Position numbers and translations under genes: made by a program. From Streptomyces sp. YIM 98790 (lineage in GTDB: Bacteria; Actinomycetota; Actinomycetes; Streptomycetales; Streptomycetaceae): 64,000 nucleotides of DNA. The notes under the pieces are model-generated. The model made no database searches. It was not told the DNA's origin and saw only the letters and a program-made list of their open reading frames with translations. Below, in pieces: positions 28,407 to 37,254 of the stretch. Position 1 is the first letter of the stretch; every line of letters starts with the position of its first letter. The stretch covers positions 4,745 through 68,744 of the forward strand of contig NZ_WTLH01000009.1 of NCBI RefSeq assembly GCF_011421595.1, written 5' to 3'.

Positions 28407-29486
28407 TCAGTCGAGCGTCACTCCTCTCATGAAGCGGGGGATGCGGACCAGCACCTTGGTGCCGCTGCCCGGTGCCGTCTCGATCACCAGCCCGTGCTCC
28501 GGCCCGTAGACGGTGCGCAGCCGCTGGTCCACATTGGCCAGTCCGACCCTCCCCCACGCCTCACGCGGGGGCACTCCCAGGGCCGGCGACCCGGTACCGG
28601 CCAGGATCGCCTGGGCGAATTCCGGTTCCATGCCCACCCCGTCGTCCTCCACCTCGATCACGCACAGCGGCCCCTCCCCGAAGCCGGAGACGGTGATGGA
28701 GCCCTTGCCCGGCTTGGGCTCCAGCCCGTGCCGCACCGCGTTCTCCACGATCGGCTGGATGATCAGGAACGGGATGGCCACCGGCAGGATCTCCGGCGCC
28801 ATCCGCACGGTGATCTCCATCCGGTCGTCGAACCGGGCCCGCTGGAGCTCCAGATACGTGTGCACGGCCTGCAGCTCGTCGGCGACCGTGGCGTAGTCGC
28901 CCTTGGCGGAGAAGCTGTAGCGCAGGTAGTCGGCGAAGTCGGTGAGCAGGGTGCGCGCCCGGTCCGGGTCACTGCGGATCCGGGCGGCGATCACGGCCAG
29001 CGCGTTGTGCAGGAAGTGCGGGGAGATCTGGGCGCGCAGGGTGCGCAGATCGGCCTGGGCGATGCGGGCCCGGGCGCGGCGCAGGGCGGCGTGGTCCAGG
29101 GAGCGGGCCACCAGGTCGGCCGCGGCCACCAGATCGGACTCGGCCGCCCCGGAGGCGGCCAGCGCACCGGCCAGTTCGCCGGCGACCAGCAGCGGGGCCG
29201 CGGTCCAGCCCTCGCGCTGGGCCGGGGTGGCGTGTTCATAGGCCTGGGCGAGCAGGGCGCCGATGTCGTCGGGCTCGGGCCGGGCGCCGGAGCAGGCCAC
29301 GGCCCCGTCCAGGTCGGCCAGCAGCACGGCGCGGGCGCCGAGCAGGCGGCGCAGCCGGGCGGCGGCGGAGGCGGCGCGGCGGCCGTGCAGGCCCTCGGCG
29401 AGATCCTCGGCGATGTGCCGGGCAGCCGTCAGCACCACCGCGGTCTCCCCCGCGGGGACGTTGCGACGGCGCATCCGCTCCAGCAT
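28407..29486 (-). CDS. LytS-type sensor histidine kinase (soluble, GAF-like sensor)
   Basis: 359 residues. N-terminal GAF-like region (about 12-130, LLGARAVLLADLDGAV), then the His_kinase domain with phospho-acceptor H157 (AQISPHFLHNAL), the N box QPIVENAVRHGL, and the ATPase G boxes EVEDDGVGM and GRVGLANVDQRL. No transmembrane segment is visible, so it should sense a cytoplasmic signal. The start is uncertain: ATG 29486 is used; GTG 29495 and ATG 29636 are in frame, the latter adding a Trp/Pro-rich repeat. No ribosome binding site is convincing. Partner of the LytTR regulator downstream. Confidence 0.85.
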   Translation of the reverse strand: MLERMRRRNVPAGETAVVLTAARHIAEDLAEGLHGRRAASAAARLRRLLGARAVLLADLDGAVACSGARPEPDDIGALLAQAYEHATPAQREGWTAAPLLVAGELAGALAASGAAESDLVAAADLVARSLDHAALRRARARIAQADLRTLRAQISPHFLHNALAVIAARIRSDPDRARTLLTDFADYLRYSFSAKGDYATVADELQAVHTYLELQRARFDDRMEITVRMAPEILPVAIPFLIIQPIVENAVRHGLEPKPGKGSITVSGFGEGPLCVIEVEDDGVGMEPEFAQAILAGTGSPALGVPPREAWGRVGLANVDQRLRTVYGPEHGLVIETAPGSGTKVLVRIPRFMRGVTLD

Positions 29487-29584
29487 GGGCCGCACGCTAG
29501 CCCAGTGGAGGCGACGGCAGGTAGAGCCCGGTATGGCGGAATTCCGGTGGTCCGGCCACTGAGCCGGTACGGCGGGGCCGCCGG

Positions 29585-29620
29585 GCGGCCAGTCGGGCGG
29601 CCAGTCGGGCAGCCAGTCGG
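29585..29620. repeat. 12-bp tandem repeat (three copies)
   Basis: GCGGCCAGTCGG occurs three times in a row (the third has one change). Read on the minus strand in frame with the kinase it would encode a Trp-Pro-Pro-Asp repeat. Confidence 0.8.
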
Positions 29621-29817
29621 CGTCCCATTCAGGCATTCCCGGTCCGGCTCCCGTCGGCCATCTCGTCGTCTGCGGAAGGGGAGCCGCCGCGCCGCGCCGG
29701 CTCCCCCGGCCGGTGCGCCGCCGGCCGGGGTATGGGCGCCCGCCCGGCCCGCGTCCGTGAGCGGGACGACCGGGCCGGGCAGGCGGTGCGGGGGAAGAGG
29801 CCGCCCCGCGCTCAGGG

Positions 29818-29845
29818 GGGCGGCGGTGCTCGGGCACCGCCGCCC
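29818..29845 (-). terminator. Second hairpin downstream of the ActP-like gene
   Basis: Perfect 12-bp stem GGGCGGCGGTGC with loop TCGG, 70 nt beyond the first hairpin. Confidence 0.5.
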
Positions 29846-29912
29846 GTGATCCCCGATCCGTCCCGCCGGGGCGACCACAGGGGTGCTGTTCGACGGGACG
29901 GACCTGGGGAGT

Positions 29913-29948
29913 GGGCCGGCGCGCCGCGCCCGAACGGCGCACCGGCCC
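29913..29948 (-). terminator. Terminator of the ActP-like transporter unit
   Basis: 14-bp stem (GGGCCGGCGCGCCG and partner) with an 8-nt loop, 34 nt past the stop. The one mismatch is G-U in the minus-strand RNA. Confidence 0.7.
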
Positions 29949-29981
29949 GTGGACGTGCGTCCAAGCCTCATCGGATGCGGC

Positions 29982-31682
29982 TCAGTGCACGACCGCCTTC
30001 TCCGCGCCCGCGCCGGTGAGGGCGCGGACCTGGAGCTCGGCGAACCGGTCCTCGTCCGTCTCCTTGGACAGCAGGGTGCCGACGACGGCGCACAGCAGTC
30101 CGAGCGGGATGGAGACCAGGCCCGGGTTGGACAGCGGGAACCAGGCGAAGTCGACCCCGGCGGGGAAGAGGGAGAGGGAGTTGCCCTCGGCGTCGACCTT
30201 TCCGGAGACCACCGGCGAGAAGAACACCAGGCCGACGGCGCTGAGCAGACCGCCGTAGATGCCCCACAGCGCACCGGTGGTGTTGAACCGCTTCCAGAAC
30301 AGGCTGAGCAGGATGGTGGGCAGGTTGGCCGAGGCCGCGATGGCGAAGGCCAGCGCCACCAGGAAGGCCACGTTCAGGTTCTGCGCGAAGATCGCCAGGA
30401 TGATGGCGGCCACGCCGACCCCGAAGGCGGCCAGCCGGGCGACCCGGACCTCCTGCTGCTCGGTCGCCCTGCCGCGCTTGATCACGCTGTTGTACAGGTC
30501 GTGGGCGAGCGAGGAGGAGGACGCGATGGTCAGGCCGGCCACCGTGGAGAGGATGGCGGCGAAGGCCACCGCGGCGATCAGGGCCAGCATCACCGCGCCC
30601 AGGAACTCGCCGCCGAAGTGGATGCCGACCTCCTCGGCGAGCTGCGGTGCGGCCGTGTTGCCGGCCGCGTTCTGCGCGGTGATGGCCTCCTTGCCGACCA
30701 GGGCGGCGGCACCGAAGCCCAGCACCAGGGTCATCAGGTAGAAGGTGCCGATCAGGCCGATGCCCCAGTTGACGGACTTCCGGGCGGTCTTGGCGTCCGG
30801 CACGGTGTAGAAGCGGATCAGGATGTGCGGCAGACCGGCGGTGCCCAGCACCAGGGCCAGACCCAGGGAGATCAGGTCCAGCTTGTTGATCATGGTCTGC
30901 CAGGCGTCGCCGGCGACATCCACCCCGTAGCGCTGCCCGGGTTCCAGGAACGCGGCCCCCACACCGCTGGCATCGGCCGCGTCGTTCATCAGCTTGGCCA
31001 GGTCGAAGCCGTAGATGGCCAGCACCAGCACGGTCAGCAGGGCGGCGCCGCCCATCAGCATGACCGCCTTGACGATCTGCACCCAGGTGGTGCCCTTCAT
31101 GCCACCGAAGGTCACATACACGATCATCAGAATGCCGACGATGATGATGCCCATGATCTTGGCGGTGTCGGCGCTCATGCCCAGGTAGGTCTCGCCCGGC
31201 TTGATGCCGAGCAGCAGGGCGATCAGCGCACCCGCGCCGACCATCTGCGCCAGCAGATAGAAGATCGACACGGTCAGCGTGGAGACCGAGGCCGCGGTCC
31301 GCACCGGGCGCTGCCGCATCCGGTAGGAGAGCACGTCGGCCATGGTGAACCGGCCCGAGTTGCGGAGCAGTTCGGCCACCAGCAGCAGTGCCACCAGCCA
31401 GGCCACCAGGAATCCGATGGAGTACAGGAAGCCGTCGTAACCGGAGAGCGAAATGATGCCGGCGATGCCGAGGAAGGACGCCGCCGACATGTAGTCGCTG
31501 CCGATGGCGAAGCCGTTCTGCATGCCGGTGAATTCGCGGCCGCCGGAATGGAAATCGGCCGCGGTCCGGGTGTATCTGCTGGCCCACACCGTGATGCCGA
31601 TGGTGGCCGCGATCATGACGGTGAAGAGAATGACGGTGATCAGGCGTCCGGAGGAGGACGCCTCCTGGGCGAAGGTCATCAT
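29982..31682 (-). CDS. ActP/MctC-type monocarboxylate:cation symporter
   Basis: 566 residues with about 13 transmembrane segments. Strong SSS-family match: GREFTGMQNGFAIGSDYMSAASFLGIAG, YVTFGGMKGTTWVQIVKAVMLM, GLPHILIRFYTVPDAKTARKSV and FAAILSTVAGLTIASSSSLAHDLY. The relatives ActP (E. coli) and MctC (C. glutamicum) take up acetate, pyruvate and propionate and pair with a DUF485 subunit, as here. The start ATG 31682 (or 31679) overlaps the stop of the DUF485 gene (TGATG). Paralogous to the symporter at 25381-26871, on the other side of the LytTR system. Confidence 0.92.
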   Translation of the reverse strand: MMTFAQEASSSGRLITVILFTVMIAATIGITVWASRYTRTAADFHSGGREFTGMQNGFAIGSDYMSAASFLGIAGIISLSGYDGFLYSIGFLVAWLVALLLVAELLRNSGRFTMADVLSYRMRQRPVRTAASVSTLTVSIFYLLAQMVGAGALIALLLGIKPGETYLGMSADTAKIMGIIIVGILMIVYVTFGGMKGTTWVQIVKAVMLMGGAALLTVLVLAIYGFDLAKLMNDAADASGVGAAFLEPGQRYGVDVAGDAWQTMINKLDLISLGLALVLGTAGLPHILIRFYTVPDAKTARKSVNWGIGLIGTFYLMTLVLGFGAAALVGKEAITAQNAAGNTAAPQLAEEVGIHFGGEFLGAVMLALIAAVAFAAILSTVAGLTIASSSSLAHDLYNSVIKRGRATEQQEVRVARLAAFGVGVAAIILAIFAQNLNVAFLVALAFAIAASANLPTILLSLFWKRFNTTGALWGIYGGLLSAVGLVFFSPVVSGKVDAEGNSLSLFPAGVDFAWFPLSNPGLVSIPLGLLCAVVGTLLSKETDEDRFAELQVRALTGAGAEKAVVH

Positions 31683-32044
31683 CAGCGGCCGCCCTCCTCG
31701 AGCTCCTCGCGCAGTTCGTCGGCGAGCGGGTCGATGCGGCGGGTGGCGAACCGGGCGTACCAGTAGGCGATGCCGAAGGTGGAGACGAACTGCAGGACAC
31801 CGAAGACCAGGGCGAAGTTGAAGCTGCCGATGACCTTGGTGCCCATCAGGTCGCGGGCGTAGGCGGACATCACCACATAGAGCAGGTACCAGGCGAAAAA
31901 CGCGATGCTCATCGGACCGACGAACTTCAGCAGCCGGCTGCGCAGCTCCAGGAAGCGTGGGTCGCTGTGCATGGTCACCGAGCGGGCCTGGAGATCTCCA
32001 CGGGGTGGATCGGTGGATTCGTGCAAGGCGTGGGAAGAGCTCAT
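31682..32044 (-). CDS. DUF485 membrane protein, partner of the ActP-like symporter
   Basis: 120 residues with two transmembrane segments (about 43-66 and 74-97) and the family pattern FFAWYLLYVVMSAYARDLMGTKVIGSFNFALVFGVLQF, ending in an acidic tail. In C. glutamicum the analogous small gene precedes mctC in one operon. ATG at 32044 is supported by AGGAGCCGGAC. Translation is coupled to the transporter. Confidence 0.9.
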   Translation of the reverse strand: MSSSHALHESTDPPRGDLQARSVTMHSDPRFLELRSRLLKFVGPMSIAFFAWYLLYVVMSAYARDLMGTKVIGSFNFALVFGVLQFVSTFGIAYWYARFATRRIDPLADELREELEEGGR

Positions 32045-32226
32045 GTCCGGCTCCTGTTTCGGGGACGATATGTCGGCCTGATGAACGAGGCACGTGTCGT
32101 GGGAATGTAAGGAAGCTCACTTTCCCTGGGCAGTGCCCTTACCGGCCCAGTCGCCGAAAGCTGAGGTCCCGCGCCGAACGGACGGCCGCCATGCGCCGAA
32201 CGGACGCCGAACGGACGGCGGGACGC

Positions 32227-32271
32227 CCGCCGGGCCCGGAGCACGGCGACCGGTGCTCCGGGGCCCGGCGG
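32227..32271. terminator. Long hairpin with one bulge, T-run on plus strand
   Basis: 18-bp stem CCGCCGGGCCCGGAGCAC pairing with 32253-32271 apart from one bulged G. TTTT follows on the plus strand at 32272-32275. No plus-strand gene precedes it. Confidence 0.45.
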
Positions 32272-32354
32272 TTTTCCGGCCCGCTGCGCCGCCGCGCGCC
32301 GTCCCGGCGCGCCGTGGTGGGCGAGCCCGGTGCGGTCCGGCGGCGGGGACGGCC

Positions 32355-32396
32355 AAGGGCCCCGGTCCGCCGCTGATACGGCGGACCGGGGCCCTT
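32355..32396 (-). terminator. Terminator of tuf
   Basis: Perfect 18-bp stem AAGGGCCCCGGTCCGCCG with loop CTGATA, 28 nt past the tuf stop. Among the strongest hairpins in the window, it closes the str operon. Confidence 0.9.
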
Positions 32397-32424
32397 GTGG
32401 ACTTCTGCCCTGGTGGTCCTCAGA

Positions 32425-33618
<1,194 letters not shown>

Positions 33619-33824
33619 TGGGGTCCTCCTGTGGACTGGTGCTGTACGCCCTCCGCGTCTTGCGGAGAGGGCCAGATGGTCGTAGACCGAACCGGTCAGG
33701 ACCCCGAGGGGGACGCCCTTGACCGTTTCGCTTTGGGATTTGGCTGGCTCTTCGAAGGCCGGGACGGTGCTCCGGCCGGGCGGGCCGCGACGGACACGGC
33801 CCACCCGACCGGGGGGGCAAATGC

Positions 33825-33852
33825 CCCGTATGCCTTATTGGTCCAGCTTAAG
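33825..33852 (-). promoter_or_regulatory. Possible own promoter of tuf
   Basis: Minus strand CTTAAG (33847-33852) and TACGGG (33825-33830) with a 16-nt spacer. Streptomycete tuf1 genes are known to have a promoter in this gap. The hexamers are weak. Confidence 0.35.
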
Positions 33853-33881
33853 GGGTGTGAGACCGGACGGAGTGCCCGGCC

Positions 33882-35999
33882 CTACTCGCCCTTGGCCTTG
33901 GCCACGATCTCCTCGGAGACGTTCTTGGGAACCTCGCCGTAGGAGTCGAACTCCATGGAGTAGCTCGCCCGGCCGGAGGTCTTGCTCCGCAGATCACCGA
34001 CATAGCCGAACATCTCCGACAGCGGGACCAGGGCCTTGACGACCTTGGCGCCACTGCGGTCCTCCATGGCCTGGATCTGGCCGCGGCGGGAGTTCAGGTC
34101 GCCGATCACATCGCCCATGTAGTCCTCGGGCGTGGTGACCTCCACCTTCATCAGCGGCTCCAGCAGGGCCGGGCTGGCCTTGCGGGCGGCCTCCTTGAAG
34201 GCCATGGAACCGGCGATCTTGAACGCCATCTCCGAGGAATCCACCTCGTGGTAGGCACCATCGAGCAAGGTCACCTTCACACCGGTCAGCGGGTAGCCGG
34301 CAAGCACACCGAACTCCATCGCCTCCTGGCAGCCCGCATCCACCGAAGGGATGTACTCCTTGGGGATACGGCCACCGGTGACCTTGTTGACGAACTCGTA
34401 ACCGCCGCCCTCCAGCGGCTCGACCGCGATGATCACACGGCCGAACTGACCCGAACCACCCGTCTGCTTCTTGTGGGTGTACTCAAGCTTCTCCACCGGC
34501 CGGCGGATCGTCTCCCGGTAGGCCACCTGCGGCTTGCCGACATTGGCCTCGACCCGGAACTCCCGCTTCATGCGGTCGACCAGCACATCCAAGTGCAGCT
34601 CGCCCATACCCGCGATGATCGTCTGACCGGTCTCCTCATCGGTCTTGACCTGGAAGGACGGATCCTCCTCGGCCAGCCGCTGAATCGCCACGCCCAGCTT
34701 CTCCTGGTCGCCCTTGGACTTCGGCTCGATCGCCACCTCGATCACCGGAGTGGGAAAGTCCATCGACTCCAGGATCACCGGCTGCGCCGCATCGGAGAGC
34801 GTCTCACCGGTGGTGGTCTGCTTCAGACCCATGACGGCGACAATGTCACCGGCACCCACCCGGCTGATCTCCTCCCGCTTGTTGGCATGCATCCGGTAGA
34901 CCTTGCCGATCCGCTCCTTCTTGCCCTTGACCGAGTTCAGCACCTGAGTGCCGGCCTCCAGGACACCGGAGTACACCCGGATGAAGGTCAGCTTCCCCAG
35001 ATGCGGATCACTGGCAATCTTGAACGCCAGCGCGGACAGCGGCTCCTCCTCCGAAGGCCGCCGGGAGATGACCTTCTCCGCATCCTTCGGGTCATGCCCC
35101 TCGATGGCCTCCACATCCAGCGGCGAGGGCAGGTAACGCACCACCGCATCCAGCAGCGGCTGCACACCCTTGTTCTTGAACGCGGTACCGCAGAACACCG
35201 GAGTGACCGTGGTGCCACCACCGATGGAGGACAGCGTCGCCCGGCGGATCGCCGCGTAGAGCTCCTCCTCGGAAAGCTCCTCGCCCTCCAGGTACTTCTC
35301 CATGGCCTCGTCATCGTTCTCGGCCACGGTCTCCAGCAGCCTGGCCCGGTACTCCTCGGCCTGCTCCTGCAGCCCGGCGGGGATGTCGACCACGTCGTAC
35401 ATCTCCCCCAGCTTGGCCTCCTCCGACCACACCAGGGCCTTCATCCGGACGAGGTCGACCACGCCCTTGAAGCCCGCCTCGGCACCGATCGGCAGCTGCA
35501 TCACGATCGGGGTGGCGTGCAGCCGGTCCACGATCATGTCCACGCAGCGCATGAAATCGGCGCCGGTACGGTCCAGCTTGTTGACGAAGCAGATGCGCGG
35601 CACGCCGTAGCGGTCGGCCTGACGCCACACCGTCTCCGACTGCGGCTCCACACCGGCGACCCCGTCGAACACGGTCACCGCACCGTCCAGCACCCGCAGC
35701 GAACGCTCCACCTCGACGGTGAAGTCCACGTGCCCGGGGGTGTCGATGATGTTGATCGTGTGGTCCACGTTCTCCAGCGGCCAGTGACAGGTGGTGGCCG
35801 CGGAGGTGATGGTGATGCCCCGCTCCTGCTCCTGGGCCATCCAGTCCATCGTGGCAGCGCCGTCGTGGACCTCACCGATCTTGTAGCTGACGCCCGTGTA
35901 GTACAGGATCCGCTCGGTGGTCGTCGTCTTGCCCGCGTCGATGTGGGCCATGATCCCGATGTTGCGGACCCTGGCCAGGTCAAGTGAAGTGGTAGCCAT
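33882..35999 (-). CDS. fusA: Elongation factor G
   Basis: 705 residues. GTP-binding domain ([50 protein letters not shown]), and domains II-V with [17 protein letters not shown] and [24 protein letters not shown]. Catalyses translocation and, with RRF, recycling. Only EF-G in the window, in the standard rpsL-rpsG-fusA-tuf order. Confidence 0.98.
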   Translation of the reverse strand: MATTSLDLARVRNIGIMAHIDAGKTTTTERILYYTGVSYKIGEVHDGAATMDWMAQEQERGITITSAATTCHWPLENVDHTINIIDTPGHVDFTVEVERSLRVLDGAVTVFDGVAGVEPQSETVWRQADRYGVPRICFVNKLDRTGADFMRCVDMIVDRLHATPIVMQLPIGAEAGFKGVVDLVRMKALVWSEEAKLGEMYDVVDIPAGLQEQAEEYRARLLETVAENDDEAMEKYLEGEELSEEELYAAIRRATLSSIGGGTTVTPVFCGTAFKNKGVQPLLDAVVRYLPSPLDVEAIEGHDPKDAEKVISRRPSEEEPLSALAFKIASDPHLGKLTFIRVYSGVLEAGTQVLNSVKGKKERIGKVYRMHANKREEISRVGAGDIVAVMGLKQTTTGETLSDAAQPVILESMDFPTPVIEVAIEPKSKGDQEKLGVAIQRLAEEDPSFQVKTDEETGQTIIAGMGELHLDVLVDRMKREFRVEANVGKPQVAYRETIRRPVEKLEYTHKKQTGGSGQFGRVIIAVEPLEGGGYEFVNKVTGGRIPKEYIPSVDAGCQEAMEFGVLAGYPLTGVKVTLLDGAYHEVDSSEMAFKIAGSMAFKEAARKASPALLEPLMKVEVTTPEDYMGDVIGDLNSRRGQIQAMEDRSGAKVVKALVPLSEMFGYVGDLRSKTSGRASYSMEFDSYGEVPKNVSEEIVAKAKGE

Positions 36000-36038
36000 G
36001 AGGCTTCAGTCTTCTCTCGGTTCTCGATGGGGTAGCGA

Positions 36039-36509
36039 CTACCAGCGGTAGTGCGCGAAGGCCTTGTTGGACTCGGCCATCTTGTGGGTGTCCTCGCGCT
36101 TCTTGACCGAGGCGCCCAGGCCGTTGGACGCGTCGAGCAGCTCGTTCATCAGCCGCTCGGTCATGGTCTTCTCCCGGCGGGCGCGCGAGTACCCGACCAG
36201 CCAGCGCAGCGCCAGCGTGGCGGACCGGGACGCCCGGACCTCGACCGGCACCTGGTAGGTCGCACCGCCGACCCGGCGGGAACGCACCTCAAGGGTCGGC
36301 TTGACGTTCTCCACCGCACGCTTGAGGGTGATCAGCGGGTCGTTGCCGGTCTTCTCCCGCAGGCCCTCCAGGGCGCCGTACACGATGCGCTCGGCGGTGG
36401 AGCGCTTGCCGTGCAGCAGCACCTTGTTGATCAGGGACGTCACCAGGGGGGATCCGTAAACCGGGTCGATGATGACCGGACGCTTCGGGGCAGGGCCCTT
36501 ACGAGGCAT
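36039..36509 (-). CDS. rpsG: 30S ribosomal protein S7
   Basis: 156 residues, [47 protein letters not shown] and the C-terminal [15 protein letters not shown]. It organises the 30S head and contacts E-site tRNA. It starts 3 nt after the rpsL stop. Confidence 0.97.
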   Translation of the reverse strand: MPRKGPAPKRPVIIDPVYGSPLVTSLINKVLLHGKRSTAERIVYGALEGLREKTGNDPLITLKRAVENVKPTLEVRSRRVGGATYQVPVEVRASRSATLALRWLVGYSRARREKTMTERLMNELLDASNGLGASVKKREDTHKMAESNKAFAHYRW

Positions 36510-36512
36510 TGC

Positions 36513-36884
36513 TTACTTCTCCTTCTTGGCGCCGTAGCGGCTGCGGGCCTGCTTGCGGTTCTTGACGCCCTGGGTGTCCAGGGAACCGCGGATGATCTTG
36601 TAGCGAACACCCGGCAGGTCCCGGACCCGGCCACCGCGCACCAGCACGATGGAGTGCTCCTGGAGGTTGTGGCCCTCACCCGGAATGTAAGCCGTGACCT
36701 CGATCCCGCTGGTCAGACGCACACGCGCGACCTTGCGCAGGGCCGAGTTCGGCTTCTTGGGGGTGGTGGTGAAGACACGCGTGCAGACGCCGCGCCGCTG
36801 GGGGGACCCGCTCAGCGCGAGCGTCTTGTTCTTCTCGGCCTTGTCCTGCCGGCCCTTGCGGACCAGCTGCTGGATCGTTGGCAC
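36513..36884 (-). CDS. rpsL: 30S ribosomal protein S12 with Arg88 (streptomycin-resistance residue)
   Basis: 123 residues, [20 protein letters not shown] start and [12 protein letters not shown] end. S12 monitors codon-anticodon pairing and lies at the streptomycin site. K43 ([13 protein letters not shown], codon AAG) is wild type, but position 88 in [12 protein letters not shown] is Arg (codon CGG at 36621-36623) where nearly all bacteria have Lys. K88R is a classical streptomycin-resistance change. GTG start at 36884 has GGAGAAACT before it. First gene of the str operon. Confidence 0.97.
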   Translation of the reverse strand: MPTIQQLVRKGRQDKAEKNKTLALSGSPQRRGVCTRVFTTTPKKPNSALRKVARVRLTSGIEVTAYIPGEGHNLQEHSIVLVRGGRVRDLPGVRYKIIRGSLDTQGVKNRKQARSRYGAKKEK

Positions 36885-36937
36885 AGTTTCTCCGGTTTCT
36901 GTGTGCCGTCTCGGTAAAGCTAACCTGGGCCACGCGA

Positions 36938-36962
36938 CCGACCCACGCGGTCGGGCGTGTCG
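36938..36962 (-). promoter_or_regulatory. Conserved 25-nt leader element, rpsL copy
   Basis: Identical over 25 nt to 25022-25046 before rpsJ. It lies 54-78 nt before the rpsL start and about 150 nt downstream of the promoter, so it is transcribed. Two overlapping stem options: CACGC/GCGTG and CCGACC/GGTCGG. Confidence 0.7.
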
Positions 36963-37119
36963 GCGCCCGTCCATCATCCCGCGGGTTTTGCCCGCCCGCC
37001 GGGCGGGGAGTGTTGTCCGGGAGAGGATGCACCGGCTTGACGTCCGCCCCGTCCGGCCTCACCCCGCGACAGGGCGGGAAAACGTGAGCGCGCAGGGGAC
37101 AGCCCAGGCACAAGGTCAG

Positions 37120-37148
37120 AGCCTACCCAGCCCGTCCGCCTGGGTCAA
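37120..37148 (-). promoter_or_regulatory. Housekeeping promoter of the str operon (rpsL)
   Basis: -35 TTGACC (37143-37148), 17-nt spacer, -10 TAGGCT (37120-37125) on the minus strand. The extended box GTTTTGACC equals that of the rplM promoter. A start near 37113 gives a leader of about 225 nt. Confidence 0.7.
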
Positions 37149-37254
37149 AACAGCAAGACGCGCCCAGCCGCCCCCCGCTCCCGGCCCCGCCGCCCACCGG
37201 CGGAACCTGTTGCGAAACTCCCCCTGTGCAGCGGGAGATGGGCACAATGTGTGA

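Larger units (their letters stand above)
29487..29981. other. Region between the kinase gene and the ActP-like gene
   Basis: A 495-nt gap. It holds two hairpins after the ActP-like stop (29913-29948 and 29818-29845) and the 12-bp repeat, and probably the promoter of the kinase operon. An extended reading frame runs through it in the kinase frame, but the composition does not support coding over most of it. Confidence 0.5.
32045..32424. other. Region between tuf and the DUF485 gene
   Basis: A 380-nt gap without a gene. It has the tuf terminator (32355-32396), a second long hairpin (32227-32271) followed by TTTT on the plus strand, and a possible -10 box TACATT (32104-32109, minus strand) for the DUF485-symporter operon that lacks a good -35, as expected for an activator-dependent promoter. 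Confidence 0.5.
36885..37254. other. rpsL leader and divergent promoter region
   Basis: A 370-nt gap. It holds the rpsL promoter (37120-37148), an rpsL leader of about 225 nt with the 25-nt element (36938-36962), and the upstream region of the LCP gene. No gene is visible. Confidence 0.65.
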
